Positions 19,346 through 31,526 of a DNA stretch of 64,000 nt are shown piece after piece. The first letter of the stretch is position 1. Each line of letters begins with the position of its first letter. A model generated the notes under the pieces. The model searched no databases and was not told the DNA's origin. It saw only the letters and a program-made list of their open reading frames with translations. A program made the translations under genes and the position numbers. The stretch lies in contig CP136061.1 of NCBI GenBank assembly GCA_032622095.1, positions 174,243,692 through 174,307,691 on the forward strand, in the 5' to 3' direction. Source of the stretch: Siphonodentalium dalli (lineage: Eukaryota > Mollusca > Scaphopoda > Gadilida > Siphonodentaliidae).

Positions 19346-20440
19346 GTTATAACATGTTGGGCTACGTCCACATACTATTGATGTATAGAGTTGACAGGTG
19401 ACAGTGTGTCTGAATCGTTATGTTTTTTATTCAGTATGTTACATCATCTACCATGTGAAAATTCAAACAAACCAGAAAAAATAAGATCAGTCAGATCTAT
19501 TATCAATGTGTGCCTCATAATAAAAAGTATACCTTTATGTAACAATTGTAATTTATAATGTCCTATCACCAGTTGTGTATTGCTGGTTAATTGCTGAAAA
19601 TAGGCTAATTTTATAGGGTACCTTCACAAATAGCAAGGGCGGATCTGGGGTAAGGCGCTCTCGGCACTCTCCCCCTATTTTTCCCAGAGTCAAGGCACAT
19701 TGTGTAATGGAGCACACATGTTTGGCAAATGCAAACTGGTCTGTACGGCTGTCTATGCGGTTGAGAGATACTCCAAATAGTTTTTCACTGAATCTAGATA
19801 AAGTCAAATAGGCAATAAGTATAAACTATACATAGACACGAAGACACGACCGCATGTGTAAACAGAGAAAACAGTTCAACTTATGCCAGACCTATTTCAC
19901 TCCAATATTTATGCCACAAACTTTACACCTGATTATAAGTTAAACGGATGGCTGTACTTCGCATTCATGTCAGGACATCGTTGATAAACGACTTGAGGCC
20001 CAAAGCTCCGGGTAATGAGCGTTAAAGCACATGTTCCCTTTATGCAGCCTATAACTTACATATATTATTTCCATCAAAGATTTGCAGAAAGCTTCCGATG
20101 CAAAAGCCACCCTACAACAGAAATCCATGACAACTAAATGCATGTTTTGGGGTATATAACATTGTAAATTTCTTCCATTAGAAAAATGCACTAAAAAAAC
20201 CAGGTATATGTCAGAATCGCTGTATGACCCCTTAAATATTCAAAATGTTCTTGGGGGAGATCCCCCGGGGGACAACGCCTCTCGCAACTCTCCTCCAACT
20301 CGCCACATACATAGCTGCCACCAATTCTGACAAGGCCAAGAATAATAAATAGTATAGATTTAACTTCAAAGAAAAGTTGGTTACAAATTCTTCTACGAAG
20401 GGTAGAAGTACATGTATGTAAAAAAGTAAGGCCTTTTTAG
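19346..20440. other. Intronic sequence, nothing recognised
   Basis: No conserved frame. Short minus-strand open frames at 19553-19807 and 19970-20191 show no recognisable domain or splice context. Confidence 0.55.
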
Positions 20441-20815
20441 CTCATTGAGACGAAGTCTCCGGTGGAGCTATAGTCATCACTCCTCTTTTGTCATCCATAC
20501 ATCTAGCCATCCATCAACAATTCTTTAAACATCTTCTCCGGAACCATAAGACCGAATGGGTTCATATTTGGTGTGGATGTTCCCTAGGTGACTTTCATTC
20601 TGATTTGTTCAAATGAGGTCACTGGGTCAAATAGTTGCGAAGCCATGGCCATAACTCTTTCCCGCCATAGTAATTCCTAAAACGACTTTTTCTGAAGTAC
20701 CATCAGGCCGATTGGGTTCATACTTGTTATAAAGGGTCCTTGGGTGACTGGGGTTCAGATTTGTTCGAATGAGGTGACTGGGTCAAATGTGGGCGGAGTT
20801 GGGGACAAACAAAAA
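20441..20815 (+). repeat. Hairpin-headed dispersed repeat (AGCTCATTGAGACG)
   Basis: It begins with the folding head TTAGCTCATTGAGACGAAGT and CTCCGGTGGAGCTA, followed by the phrases ATCTTCTCCGGAACCATA, CCGAATGGGTTCATATTTGG, GTCACTGGGTCAAAT and a second copy of the latter two phrases. Non-coding repeat of a type common in aquatic invertebrate genomes. Confidence 0.65.
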
Positions 20816-21447
20816 CTGAAAAGATGTTTATTAGATATCAGAGGTGCCATGTTGATAACCCTTCCCTTAATTTTGTAACTTATTTTAAGGAAAATGACTC
20901 ACTTCAACTTCTATAATATACTCTTTGAAATTACAAGATCAATTGATCTCATAGATTGGGATTTACATTTGGTTCAAATAGATTCCTATATTACATGTAA
21001 TAATTTTTATAAATACTGGTATTAACAGTAAGGTTTTGATAAATTTCCAACAGTTGGAGATCTTGAAGTACCAGTTGTAATTTAGTTTGGTCTAGTTGGG
21101 AGATAATGGGCAATGATCTATTGGGGAGGGGAGGGGTGTGCAGTTGGAAATTTCAAGGTGGACACCCCCATATCCGCTCCCACCTTTCAACGAAGACCCT
21201 CTACCTGTGTCCCTGTTTAGAACTACTTGTTTTAAAGTGATTTGACAAGTACTGACTATTGTAGTCTTCAGAGTCCCAGTCTTCTCTGTCTTGACATTCT
21301 GGTGAGCGACGCACAGTTTTTGACTGCCTTGTTTTTATTTGGCCACTCCACTATCTCTGTTGGTACTGATTTGATAAAGCTGTGTTATCTTAGTTGTTAA
21401 TTTTAATGTGATTGTGGGTACCGTACTGTTGAAAGTATGTGTTCACC
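20816..21447. other. Intronic sequence, nothing recognised
   Basis: No gene, no strong repeat signal. Confidence 0.55.
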
Positions 21448-21633
21448 AAATAGTCACCAAGGGTCAACCTCTCATTAATTATAATGTGTTTTCAGTGAGA
21501 CTAAGAGACATCAGTTTGCGATCATCAAAAATTGAAATTATGTGTTAAATATTCACTAAGGGTCAACCTCTCATTAATTATAATGTGTTTTCAGTGAGAC
21601 TAAGAGACGTCAGTTTGCGATTATCAAAAATGA
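21448..21633 (+). repeat. 99-bp tandem duplication of intron end plus exon start
   Basis: 21448-21533 and 21547-21632 match with few differences and include the polypyrimidine-AG acceptor and the first 40 or so exon bases. The downstream copy leads into the true midasin exon. The upstream copy (acceptor AG at 21494-21495) reaches a stop within about 20 codons. Confidence 0.9.
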
Positions 21634-21757
21634 AGAAGTTTCTGGAGAATTTATGTCCTGGTAAAACTGGTGGTTCATTTGAGTGGGTTGACAGTGCACT
21701 TGTTAAGGCATTGCAAGTGGGAGACTGGCTACTGATTGACAATGTCAACTTCTGCAG
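21595..21757 (+). CDS. MDN1: Midasin exon with Walker B motif
   Basis: The acceptor TGTTTTCAG ends at 21594 and the donor CAG|GTAATT follows 21757. With the preceding nucleotide it encodes VRLRDVSLRLSKMKKFLENL followed by FEWVDSALVKALQVGDW and LLIDNVNFC. The phrase FEWVDxxLVxALxxGDWLLhDNVNFC is diagnostic of a midasin AAA module, where the Walker B segment binds the Mg-ATP complex. The exon ends with two nucleotides (AG) that form a Ser codon with the first base of the exon at 31410. The frame is fully open. The exon start is tandemly duplicated just upstream. Confidence 0.92.
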
Positions 21758-21865
21758 GTAATTGTATCCACTATTGGTTGTACATAAAAACTTCTATTCT
21801 GTCCATGTAATTATTCTAACATTTATCAATAAAAAATGATATGTACAATATAGGAACTGGAACTA

Positions 21866-22060
21866 TTTTCAGTTTTTATACGCCCGTTTTGAAACGGAAC
21901 GTATTATGTTATTGGTTGGTTTGTCCATCCATCCGTCTGTCCATTCGATTTTGTTTGTTTCTGGATGATAACTTTAGTAAGTCTGAACTGAATGGAATGA
22001 AATTTAGTTTGGGTTTACTAGCACAAAATACAGATGCTCTTGTTATCCAATAAACTGCAC
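21866..22060 (+). repeat. Hairpin-headed repeat fragment (TACGCCCGTTTTGAAACGG)
   Basis: The head TATACGCCCGTTTTGAAACG folds (CCGTTTTGAAACGG), followed by GTATTATGTTATTGG and a CCATCCATCCGTCTGTCC tract. Another copy of this head is at about 59125. The end phrase GATGCTCTTGTTAT (about 22032) is shared with 60074-60087. Confidence 0.6.
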
Positions 22061-22830
22061 AAAAACTTCATTTTCTGATTCGCAAAAACAAAGAATCTTT
22101 TGTTGCTTTTTTTCCCAGGAAATAGTGTTTTCAACAAATTAATTGACCAATTATTTAGGTATCTATGGAAACTTAGATCATGGTATCAGTTTCCTTAACC
22201 CTTAGAACCCGCGAGACGGAATACTGGTCCAATCCGTACATTCCTATATTCCGAGAGACTGGAATACCGGTCCGCAAACCAGACAATATTTGCCACAAAA
22301 TTACAGCACAATAAATGCACTTATCAACTAGAGTTGTACTTCTACTTCACACACTTCTACTTCTACTGTTTACCCATGTCACTTTGAGAGACAAACATAT
22401 GACAGAGGGTATATTTCTTTGTGCAGGCTTAGAGTCCTATTTTGAGAAAATATCGTTGGAAAAGGGGAAGTATTTCCTTAGAAATTTTGCGATCAAAGCA
22501 CAAATTAACTAGAATTGTGCGTCTACTTTACACGAATGAGTCCCATGTTCATACCTCTGATTGGTATTGCCAAATTTGTGACAGGGGGTCTGTTTCCTCG
22601 TTCATGCACAGAGGTGTATTTTGAGAAACGCCTTTTATCGTAGGCAGAGGATAATAATTTTGTTATAGATATATAAAGGGAGCTGCAATATAATCTACAT
22701 GTATATTGAACGTGGAATAGAATGTCTCGTTGAAATACCTTGTGACATATATCACCACATACTAGTTCGGTTAGCATAGTAGATTGTCGTATAGTTGAAC
22801 ATGTATACAATGTAAATACATACCAGTTAG
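22061..22830. other. Intronic sequence with a short duplicated phrase
   Basis: The phrase CGAGACGGAATACTGGTCC (22212) recurs in variant form at about 22253. Otherwise nothing is recognised. Confidence 0.5.
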
Positions 22831-23372
22831 GGAGCATGTCAAAACCTCTTTCGCATATGCGAAAATAATGTCGATAATGTCGAAAAACTTTTGACGTAAT
22901 CTGACATAATTGTGCAAAAATGAAATGTTGATAATGACGAAAAATAATGCGATAACGTCGAAAGCGACTGGCCTTATGGCACAACAGGCTAAACATTTTA
23001 GTTAAATGTCGAAACTTTCGACAACGCATTGATCGATATTCGCAAACGACGAAAGGTTAAATCATCTACGCGATGTTGTTACACTTCATAAATTCGCGCA
23101 TTCTGCGAAATCAGATGCCAGCTGAATTTTTATTGGCTGTACTGTGTGAAGGAAAAGAAAGTTCAGCCAAAGGCCACACAAACAACTGTATGCGGTTAAC
23201 ATACAAGTACAATTAATGACTTGACAGTTCGACTGTGTTGATAGCTATGAGTCGCATAAGGCCTAATTAAACAAAAGTCAACACATTCCAAATGTGTGAA
23301 GAGGTGACATTTAGCGAAAGGCTATACAAACCTATGACGTATACCGGTCCCTCACAACTATGCTATTGGTAG

Positions 23373-24452
23373 TGATGCGGACCGGACCGGGGTGGACTGC
23401 GGTCCGATCCGGACCGGGTGTCACTGGACTGGACCGGACCGCTTTTTGCCGCTGGTCCCGTACTCTCCGGTCCGGTCCACTATTTTACTTCAGTTATAAT
23501 AAACTATCGCGAATATTATTGCGTATTTGCCGTCATATCAATTAGCAACGATGTATTGACACATTCAAGTGGTTAATATCTATTAAACGTTTGATGCCAC
23601 GAAAACAATGTATAGATGTACTTTGTACATGTCACTTTCCTTAAAATGTGTTAGTGTAACTGTGGCCAACACTATGTAGCACCCTATCAATGCGACAAAC
23701 ATGCAACTGAATGCGTATGGAACTATTTGTCATAACCAGTGTAACATGGATATCGAATCGAGTATTCTATTGTTTTTCACAGTTATAATTATCGAAGAAA
23801 CATGCAAACCACATTACATAGTACATACACAAGACAGTCACATTAATCCAATAGTATAGTTGTACTTAGGTATATAACTGTAATTGTCAGGACTATACAA
23901 TCAGCAATCACAATCTCCAAGACTCCAATATTAATGTAGTAGTCATATTAGTACACATTTGTATAATTTTCATCAGTATAGTTATTTAGTTTAAATTTCA
24001 ATATAATGAAAATAAGTATGATACGAATCATGCATACAATCAGTTGAGTGCCATGTTAGATTGGTTATAACACATTCTGGCCCTAGCTACATATCTGTCC
24101 AATACACTGAATTAGTGCATGTTCGCATTACTAGAAATACTATTATCGTGAATCGTTCCCAGTATATCCCACCAGAGACAGACAATGATGCATACAATCG
24201 GCAAACAATGTAAGTTTTAACATATATGAACTCATTGCAATGCACTGAACTCAGTAACCTTATAGTTTGTACTATACAGAGTAAAAACTTTGAGAAAACA
24301 GAGAATTCATTAACATATAGCCTATTATAGGTGAACCGGACCATTTTGGACCGGTCCAGGCATGTGTACCGGACCAGAATGGACCGGACCGGACTGGACC
24401 GCCTTGGCAGTGGACCGGACCACCCAAGGTGGTCCGGTCCGGTCCGCATCTC
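23373..24452. mobile_element. Nested hAT-like element with GGACCGGACC-rich termini
   Basis: Termini TAGTGATGCGGACCGGACC and, inverted, TAGAGATGCGGACCGGACC. Both ends carry clusters of GGTCCGGTCC/GGACCGGACC. The TAGNGATG start is typical of hAT elements. The candidate 8-bp target duplication (GCTATTGG / ATTTTTGG) is poor. The interior is AT-rich and non-coding. Confidence 0.65.
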
Positions 24453-25029
24453 TAATTTTTGGTGTTGTGATTCTTCTCAATAAGTGAACAATGGTTTAAC
24501 TCGTTAGCCAAAACAGCACATTTGATATATAAAATCCCAAATCAAGCGACTTGATGTCATAATAATATCAGTTCAATCATCATCACGTATCAACGCCAGG
24601 CATAGAGCCATACCCCCTACGTTCATTGATTTATAATGATATGTATATCATTATCCATGTTTTAATTATTTATTCAATAAAGAATCGAGAAAAATATAAC
24701 ATTCAACTCCTCTGCCAGTCAATGGTACCCACAAACAAAACTTGGATTGGCCTGGGAAATTACAGTGCTAAAAATAGCACAAAAACTATTTTATATTAGG
24801 TCTTGTATTAACTTAACTTTATAGCATCTGATCGCTGATATATATTGAATAAAATGTGTAGATTTGAAATAAAAGTCGCCGACGAATTAATAGCGCTGCT
24901 CTTCCGATATCTATCTAACAATGATTTCATACTTATATTGCGAAAATGAAAGCATTGTTTACGACTCAACTAGCACCGGCTTTACGGTATTCTCAAAATC
25001 CGACGATGTTGCAAATTAAATTCAGAGCT

Positions 25030-25560
25030 TTGTCACCTTTTACTGTAGTGTAAACCCCCTGATTTGCGTCCACATTAAAATGTAGGTTTGATATAGAAAG
25101 ACAAATTGAAACTGTAGAAACTCAACGTGGCACACTAAAGTATACTATAAATCGGGGGTTGTGGAATAATTTATTTTGGTCAGGACTGTATTCTTTTATT
25201 CATAATAGTTCGCACAATTAAACGGTGACCAAAACGGTCCGGTCCACCTATAATAGGCTATATGTTAATGAATTCTCTGTTTAACCAAAATGAGGACAAG
25301 TTCCATAATCACACAAAAAAACTTATACGAAATCAAAATTTGCATTGTTTACGGTACCACTACAGCACTCATAATTTTACATTGTAGCTATTAATAGCAC
25401 TTGCTTCACGAGATATTGGGGGGAGTTCAATCTTTACTGTAAACCCACGGATTTGCGGCCACATCAAAACGTAGTTTTGAAATGTGCCATCGAAATAGTG
25501 TATCCTATTATAAAAATCGAGGTCTGGGAATCATTTATTTGGGACTTTAATCTTCTATTA
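25030..25560. repeat. Diverged direct duplication inside the Harbinger-like element
   Basis: 25035-25215 and 25415-25585 share the order of blocks TTTACTGTA..TAAACCC, GATTTGCG.CCACAT, then ATAAATCG.GG, TAATTTATTT and a CATAATAGTTC-like end. The second copy leads into a stretch of ATCGGAG motifs (25610-25740). Non-coding. Confidence 0.55.
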
Positions 25561-26054
25561 ACAATAGTTCATAAAACGAAGTTTGAATTGTCCGATATTA
25601 ACCAAATCGGAGATTTTAGAAGATCGGAGAAATTTACTAATATACAGAACTCCGATCAAATCGGAGTTTTTTCATATCGGAGAAAACTACGATTAAATCG
25701 GAGTTTTTAAGCGTTCATTGGAATACTTATCGGAGAAAAAGCACGGATACCGACATCTTCCCGTTCGCGACACAAACTGTGCTGCCGATCATATCGACAC
25801 TACAGCAATATTGACGGAAACACAACGAAAACAAACACTGCGAAAACACGTCAAAACAAAACAAAACAGCGAACATTTGAGCAAAACTCCGAAACTGCGA
25901 GAAAAAAACTGCGATAATTGCGAAAACATCGAACTAAGACGGCGAAAAACGTACAATGTTACGGCGTGTGATAATGTCGAAAAAACAACGATAATGACGC
26001 CACATTTTTCGCATTTTTTTTCGCATATGCGAAAGAGGTTTTGACATGCTCCCT

Positions 26055-28255
26055 TAAGAGCATTACGAGTTACATCGTCGGAAACACTATATAACATCAG
26101 GGTGGGGACCATTTTACATTCAGGACATCAAGACTTCAAAGGGTTAACCCTTTACCCAATTTACCGACTGAAATCGTCCGTTTTTTTTACCATAATCTTT
26201 ACTTTATAACACCAATACCACGATATTATGCAAGAACTTCACACCAAACGTGTTATAATGATTAATGTGATAATGAAATGAATGTTTTGTAGGATTAATA
26301 TAACTATTATGCCAAATAACCACATGTTTTATAACATTTGATCCTTAGGATTCAGAAAGCGTATTACGAGGAGAGGCAGGAACTGCTGGAATTTTGCATT
26401 TTTTTTCCGCCGTCACAGTTATATTATTTTGAGAGTATAATATTTTTTTCCTTAACCCTTATAGTGCCAAGTCCGATTTTTGTATCAACCCATATTTCCT
26501 TGGATCATTTTTCAAATTTATTGATTATAATAATGTGATACATTGATGGAAAGAGCCCTATAAAGTTAAAAGTATAAGTTATAACTGTGTTTACAGCTTT
26601 GTTGTTATAACTAGGCTAGTGTAAAGATATATATAATTTGCAAATGATGGCATGACCGATTCCAGTTTTTTTGTTGCCAAAAATCAGTCAGTGAGTCACT
26701 TTTTTTTCTGATGTCACATTCAATACATTGTCTCCGAGATCCAAATTCCAATGTGCTCTGTATAGTATATGCCCAGTCTATCCCTCCTCCAAAATTAATT
26801 TTGTCCGGTAGCACAAGCATTTTGACAAGATGTCAAGATGATTGAAATTAAATCAATGATCAGTCCTATTGGCGAGTCCACATAATCTTCAGCACATTGA
26901 GGACGATGGAGTATCAAGTAGATGTACATGTTGATGAGTCTTGCAAACAATGAATAATGCGAGAGATCAATCACTGAATCAGACGACAGCCATCACTCTC
27001 CTATTGAGAATTATCACTTGTAAATAAATGTAAGTTGTATCTGAATTTAGCGCATGTTTCCATCGGTTATAATCTGTATGCGTCGAATGCGTCCAGTGTG
27101 ACTTCCACTTACAGTAACTGTTGACATTTAATTTCTCAATGTCGTCGTGTCATTGCAGGATCACCGGTTCAGTGGAATTGGGAACAAACTTTGCCTATTT
27201 GCGTAATTATGTGCCGAATTCAGCCGCCTACCAACTGTTCTATCTCTAGTGTGTTATTTCCTTTCTTCTTTTTGCCAAATTGTTGAATTGTTTTGGCTTT
27301 TCTCTCCATCATTTTCGTAAAATGAAAGTTGTTGTCAAATAAAATGCAAATGAAATTTAAAATTGATATCTTGACCGGAATGTGGTCTGCGCATGCGCGT
27401 ACAGTCACATGTTCACTTTTAGCCAATCAAATGCTCAGTTCTAGGTTATCACCAGATTTAAACATGGATTTTCAATAAAATTATGACATCAGAGGACAAT
27501 GTTTATACGCATAGCGAGAATGATGCATCATGGGATATAAATTCCCCAAACACGAACACGTGGGCGGAAAGCCGCATGCATTTACTTTGTGAGATTTACA
27601 GTGGGTCGATAATCACGCATATATAAATTTGAACTTTGTTATTTTTTTTAGATTTAGACATAGCCCTATCCGGTAATCCAAAATTATTTCCGTTTGTTGG
27701 GATTAATTAACCATCAATTGCTGTCGTGTTTGGTTTTGTTCAGTGTTTTTCAAGTTTTTTTTTTTTGCTATTCTTTTTCTCGACGGCCCCTTGATCAATT
27801 CTGAAATCAACCTTACCATTCGGAGCCATAGGTCCCCAGAACAAAAATTGATTTTTGTCCTTGGGACCTGTGTTTGGAGTTGAATTATTATATATTAGAG
27901 TATTGCACGTCAAAATTACGGGTTTATAAACGATTTTTATTATAATTTCTGATCAGCGCCGTCAAACTACTATCATACAAAATTTCTATATTCGAAATAG
28001 CAATTTTTTGACTGCAGGTGTGTTTGGAAACACAATCATTGATGTTTTCATATACGCCAATTTCAATATACGTGATAGCGACAAATTTTCATTGTTTCTA
28101 TGACAAACATTTTGCAGTTAATAAATTGTAGATAAACATACTCATATATCTTTATTTTAGCACAAAAGATTCATAAAATTTATTACTATCAGAATATAGA
28201 AAAACGAAATAATTTCAAAATTGAAAAAGTTCATATTTAATATAAGACGGCATAT
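26055..28255. other. Intronic sequence, mostly unannotated
   Basis: TTAACCCTTTACCC at 26144 resembles the terminus of the piggyBac-like MITE at 39222 but no right end was found. No supported gene. Confidence 0.5.
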
Positions 28256-28665
28256 ACACTGGCATTTATAGTACAAAACGTGTGATGCTGTGAGCAGTAT
28301 TCCTGAACATTTCCATATCAAAGTTCGATAAGTGTGGTAGAAGTATTGACAAATCTTGCCAAAGTTCCATAAGTGTACATATAAGTGTGGGCAGTGTTCC
28401 CAAACATTTCAAAAGTAAAAGTATCTTAAGTGTGTCATAAGTGTAGATAGAACTTTTCAAAGTGCCATAAGTGTAGCTGTAAGTGTGGGCAGCATGCCCA
28501 AAGATTATCAAAGTCTCAAAAGTGTAGAGAAAGTGTACACTTATTACAACACTTACACTACACTCACAAAATAAGTGTACATTTTGAAAAAGTGAGTGTT
28601 GTACAAGTGTACTGAATTAAAAAACAAAAGCTACACTTACAATGAAAGTGTACACTTAGAAAATG
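28256..28665. repeat. Degenerate short-motif repeat (AAGTGT)
   Basis: The hexamer AAGTGT or its complement recurs over 20 times with phrases such as ATAAGTGTGGGCAGTGTTCCC repeated. The final 120 bp carry both orientations (ACACTTACACT and AAGTGTACA), giving a foldable end. Confidence 0.65.
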
Positions 28666-29456
28666 TAAGGGTAAACATCTGCCGATCGTAATCGGCCTCT
28701 CATTCACTGTTATTTTTAGCATGTTACCCATTCGCCATGTTAACCCCTTTGTTCGCTGTTATTTTTTTTTAGCATGTTATCACCCCCAATTTACCAGTAA
28801 CTTTTAATAATTTCTTCGATTTATGATTTTATACGCTTCTGTATTTTTATAACGTCTAATAGTCCGGGTTGTGGCTGAGGTAGGTGTCACCCGGAGATGG
28901 AGAAATTCCCATGTTGATTTTCTATTTCTGGGTACCATTCTACATCAGAATTTCTAAGGTGTATGGGGCAAAGCCCAGAAGTTATTTTTTAAATGGTCAA
29001 AATCATGTCAAAATTGCTTGAAAATGGCTATATTCTAAAACTATCTATGATAGTTAAAATTGTGATAAATGAAACGAAACATCCACCTAACTGACCTCAA
29101 TTAGTCTACTTATCATGACCAAAAATAAATATCACAAAAGGATAGACGTATTTTGAAAAAAATTCAAATTTGTAATTTTTTGGCCTATATTTGACGAAAT
29201 TTCTATTTTTCGTCCAGCGAAAAATGGTCATAACTTAAAAATTGTTATTTAAATCACGACCAAATGAGCTTTAAAAAAACAGCTCATTTGTGCTACTATC
29301 TAATGAGAAATAATTACCATTAATTTTATATGTTTCCTTATATTCCTGACATTGTTACCCCTACCCCTAAAAATATTTTTTTTAAACAAAATTACATATT
29401 TGAATAATAATAGTTTCCTATAAGATTGAACAGTCAGATGCTTACTAGTCATTATT
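28666..29456. other. Intronic sequence; shares a 40-bp phrase with 63757
   Basis: AAACATCTGCCGATCGT and ATCGGCCTCTC occur at 28673 and 63760 with few changes. The rest is AT-rich and may include the 3' flank of the minus-strand gene copy that follows. Confidence 0.5.
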
Positions 29457-30441
29457 TTAACAGTCCACATCACTCTCATCTTCACTTTCAGTTTTATCGG
29501 CTCCTTCATAGTCCACAAGAATCTCATCAATATCATATGGAAAGATCTTATCATACCACTGGGGCAAAACATCTTCCGTCCACCCATGTTCTATGAAACT
29601 AACATCTTCCACCATTCTCATTGCTGAGAGTTTCCAAAGTCTTGCAATGTAATTTGAACGCAAAACATGGAGAAATAAGGATTCACGACAAGGGGGTAAT
29701 AACGACATGTCAACAATTCGATTTGATCTGAGTTTGTTCTCGTAGATACTATAGCGAGCTTGGTTTACATCCTTCTCTTTCCTGTTGTATACTTCACATA
29801 CATATTCCTCAATTGAACAGAACAGTTCACCACTCATTGTCCACGAATTACCCAATTGAGCAAGTGTGTTTAAATGCCTTTCTTTCTTCATAGCTTTCCA
29901 GCATAGCCTTTTTCCCTTTCTGAAAAATGCTGAATTGTAGTTATTTCCTGACAATGCATGAAGGCCAATTAGGGCTTCTTTCTGAATATCACTTAGATCA
30001 ACATCTGATAGATTGATGACACATCTATGCCACCCTTATTCAAATCCAGAAAAACCCTTAGAGCATACATGGTATGGCGAAATATTGAAATGGCAATAAT
30101 TGCTATGTCTGTATCACCAGAGGGTGACCTTATAATAATTGAACCTTCGGTTGTATGTGCTTTGCGTGAAGAATCACCTTAGTGTCTGCTTCTTGATTGC
30201 TGATCAAATCTGGCACAGTTGTTGTTTCCTCAGAAGTAAGATGTAAACAACTATTGAAAGTTGAGAAAACTATCACTTTCGAACTTAGAATAGCAAGAAT
30301 ATTATTTGTTCTCTTCGATAGAACATTTTCAAACATTTCTATTAATCTGGTTTTGTTTTTATAGCATTTTAGAAAATCCGAAAAGTCTTGTGGAAGTTTT
30401 GAGTATTCTGATTTAACCTTATAGGTCCTATATGTTTGCAA
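29457..30441 (-). pseudogene. Broken copy of a repeat-borne PIN/XPG-like protein gene
   Basis: On the minus strand, 30130-30441 has LTSEETTTVPDLISNQEADT and KVILHAKH, then (in shifted frames) PSGDTDIAIIAISIF, then 29457-29954 with SGNNYNSAFFRKGKRLCWK, EEYVCEVYN, LPPCRESLFLHVLRSNYIA and an acidic tail. The series EADTKhhLHAKH, SGDTDI and HALSGNN-SAFF belongs to a family I know from many-copy invertebrate sequences, thought to be PIN/XPG-nuclease-like because of the spaced Asp residues. The function is not established. At least one frameshift lies at about 29960-30010. The N-terminus is missing: the next repeat begins at 30460. Confidence 0.6.
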
Positions 30442-30459
30442 TATAACACTGTTTGCAAT

Positions 30460-31232
30460 TTGTTTAGCTCAACTTGATGAAGTTAAGCTTGAACTATTGC
30501 CATGGATTATGTTCATCAACAATTTCCTCACCCTACAGGCTGCATCCCTCATCCAATCATCACCAGACTTTATATGGATCTTCGGGGGGGACCTCTAGAT
30601 GGGAGCCATCAACTTTTTGTTGAAAAACATTGCCGCCAGCAGCCATTTTGGATTTAAAATTTGATCCATCGGCACACCCTGCAACCCAAATTTATTGGAG
30701 AAATGTTTTTGAAAATTTATAAGCATGTTTAGGATCAACTCTAGATGGGAGCTATCAAATTTTAGCGATTGTCTATGAAAAACATGGCCGCCAGCAGCCA
30801 TCTTGAATTTTACTCGTTGCATCAAACATTTGGCACACCCTACAGACCACATCCCTCATCTGATCACCACCAAACTACATATGGATCTTCTAGGTGACTT
30901 CTAGATTTGAAATTGAATCCATCAGCTCACCATGCAGCCATTTATTGCAGAAATATTTTGTTAGTTTACAGGCATGTTCAGGATCACTTCTAAATGGGAA
31001 CTATCGAATTTGAATGACATTCAATCAAAACATCTTTGATTTTACTCTTTGCTTCACTAATTACTTCGGCATGCCAACAGCCAACATTATTTATCCAATT
31101 GATCCCAAACTTCATATGGCTCTCCAGATTGACCTCTGGTATTACTTTACATTTATTGCTCCATTGACTAATGTATCAATTATCCCCTCTCCAATTGGGG
31201 TACAGTGTCATTGCCACTTTCATTTCTGTTTG
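30460..31232 (+). repeat. AGCTCAACTT-family repeat copy, diverged
   Basis: The left end TTAGCTCAACTTGATGAAGT folds with TTAAGCTTGAACT. The right end GGGTACAGTGTCATTGCC matches the family end. The interior carries GCCGCCAGCAGCCAT and GGGAGCCATCAA modules, which differ in order from the array at 12.7-15 kb. It truncates the minus-strand gene copy at 30441. Confidence 0.75.
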
Positions 31233-31409
31233 TGTTTTATTAACCTTGTCTCGTAATAAACATTGATCAATGAAATATATTAAATTAAAAAAAATGATTG
31301 TTCAAATTAAATTTGATTAGTCTGATGGAAAATTATGTGAAAAATGATTTTCCCATTCACTTGTGTTTTATGCAAAATAATTTCCATACACTTTTCTATG
31401 CCACAAAAG

Positions 31410-31526
31410 TTCATCAGTGTTAGATCGGCTGAATTCGCTGTTGGAGCCCAATGGAGTGCTCAGCATCAACGAGCGTGGAGTGATAGATGGCGCTATTCCA
31501 TCTGTGAAACCACATTCTAACTTTAG
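31410..31526 (+). CDS. MDN1: Midasin exon between Walker B and sensor
   Basis: The acceptor is CCACAAAAG (ending 31409) and the donor AG|GTAAGC after 31526. A second AG nine bases downstream would give the wrong frame, so 31410 is chosen: the Ser codon formed across the junction gives SSSVLDRLNSLLEPNGVL and SINERGVIDGAIPSVKP. The segment VLDRLNSLLEPxGVLxIxERG is diagnostic for midasin and corresponds to the region after Walker B that shapes the ATP site. The exon ends in AG, completed to Arg by G of the next exon. Confidence 0.95.

Larger units (their letters stand above)
22832..26054. mobile_element. Harbinger-like TIR element, 3.2 kb, TTA target
   Basis: The left end TTA-GGGAGCATGTCAAAACC continues to CTCTTTCGCATATGCGAAAA. 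The right end is its inverted complement, ending GACATGCTCCC-TTA. The 3-bp TTA duplication and GGG start suggest the PIF/Harbinger group. Subterminal regions (about 22850-23060 and 25790-26035) are crowded with CGAAAA/TGCGA-type motifs. No transposase frame is found, so it is non-autonomous. A GC-rich TIR element is nested inside (23373-24452). Confidence 0.8.

Noticed and set aside
22523-23029. 168-codon minus-strand frame
   Set aside because: It overlaps the subterminal motif zone of the Harbinger-like element and has no recognisable domain or start context.
24087-24449. 120-codon minus-strand frame
   Set aside because: Generated by the GGACCGGACC terminal repeats of the nested element.
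26144-26160. A second piggyBac-like MITE
   Set aside because: Only a left-like terminus TTAACCCTTTACCC is present; no inverted partner was found downstream.
31410-31420. AG at 31417-31418 as the exon acceptor
   Set aside because: It would shift the frame relative to the exon at 21595; the AG ending at 31409 gives the expected continuous reading.
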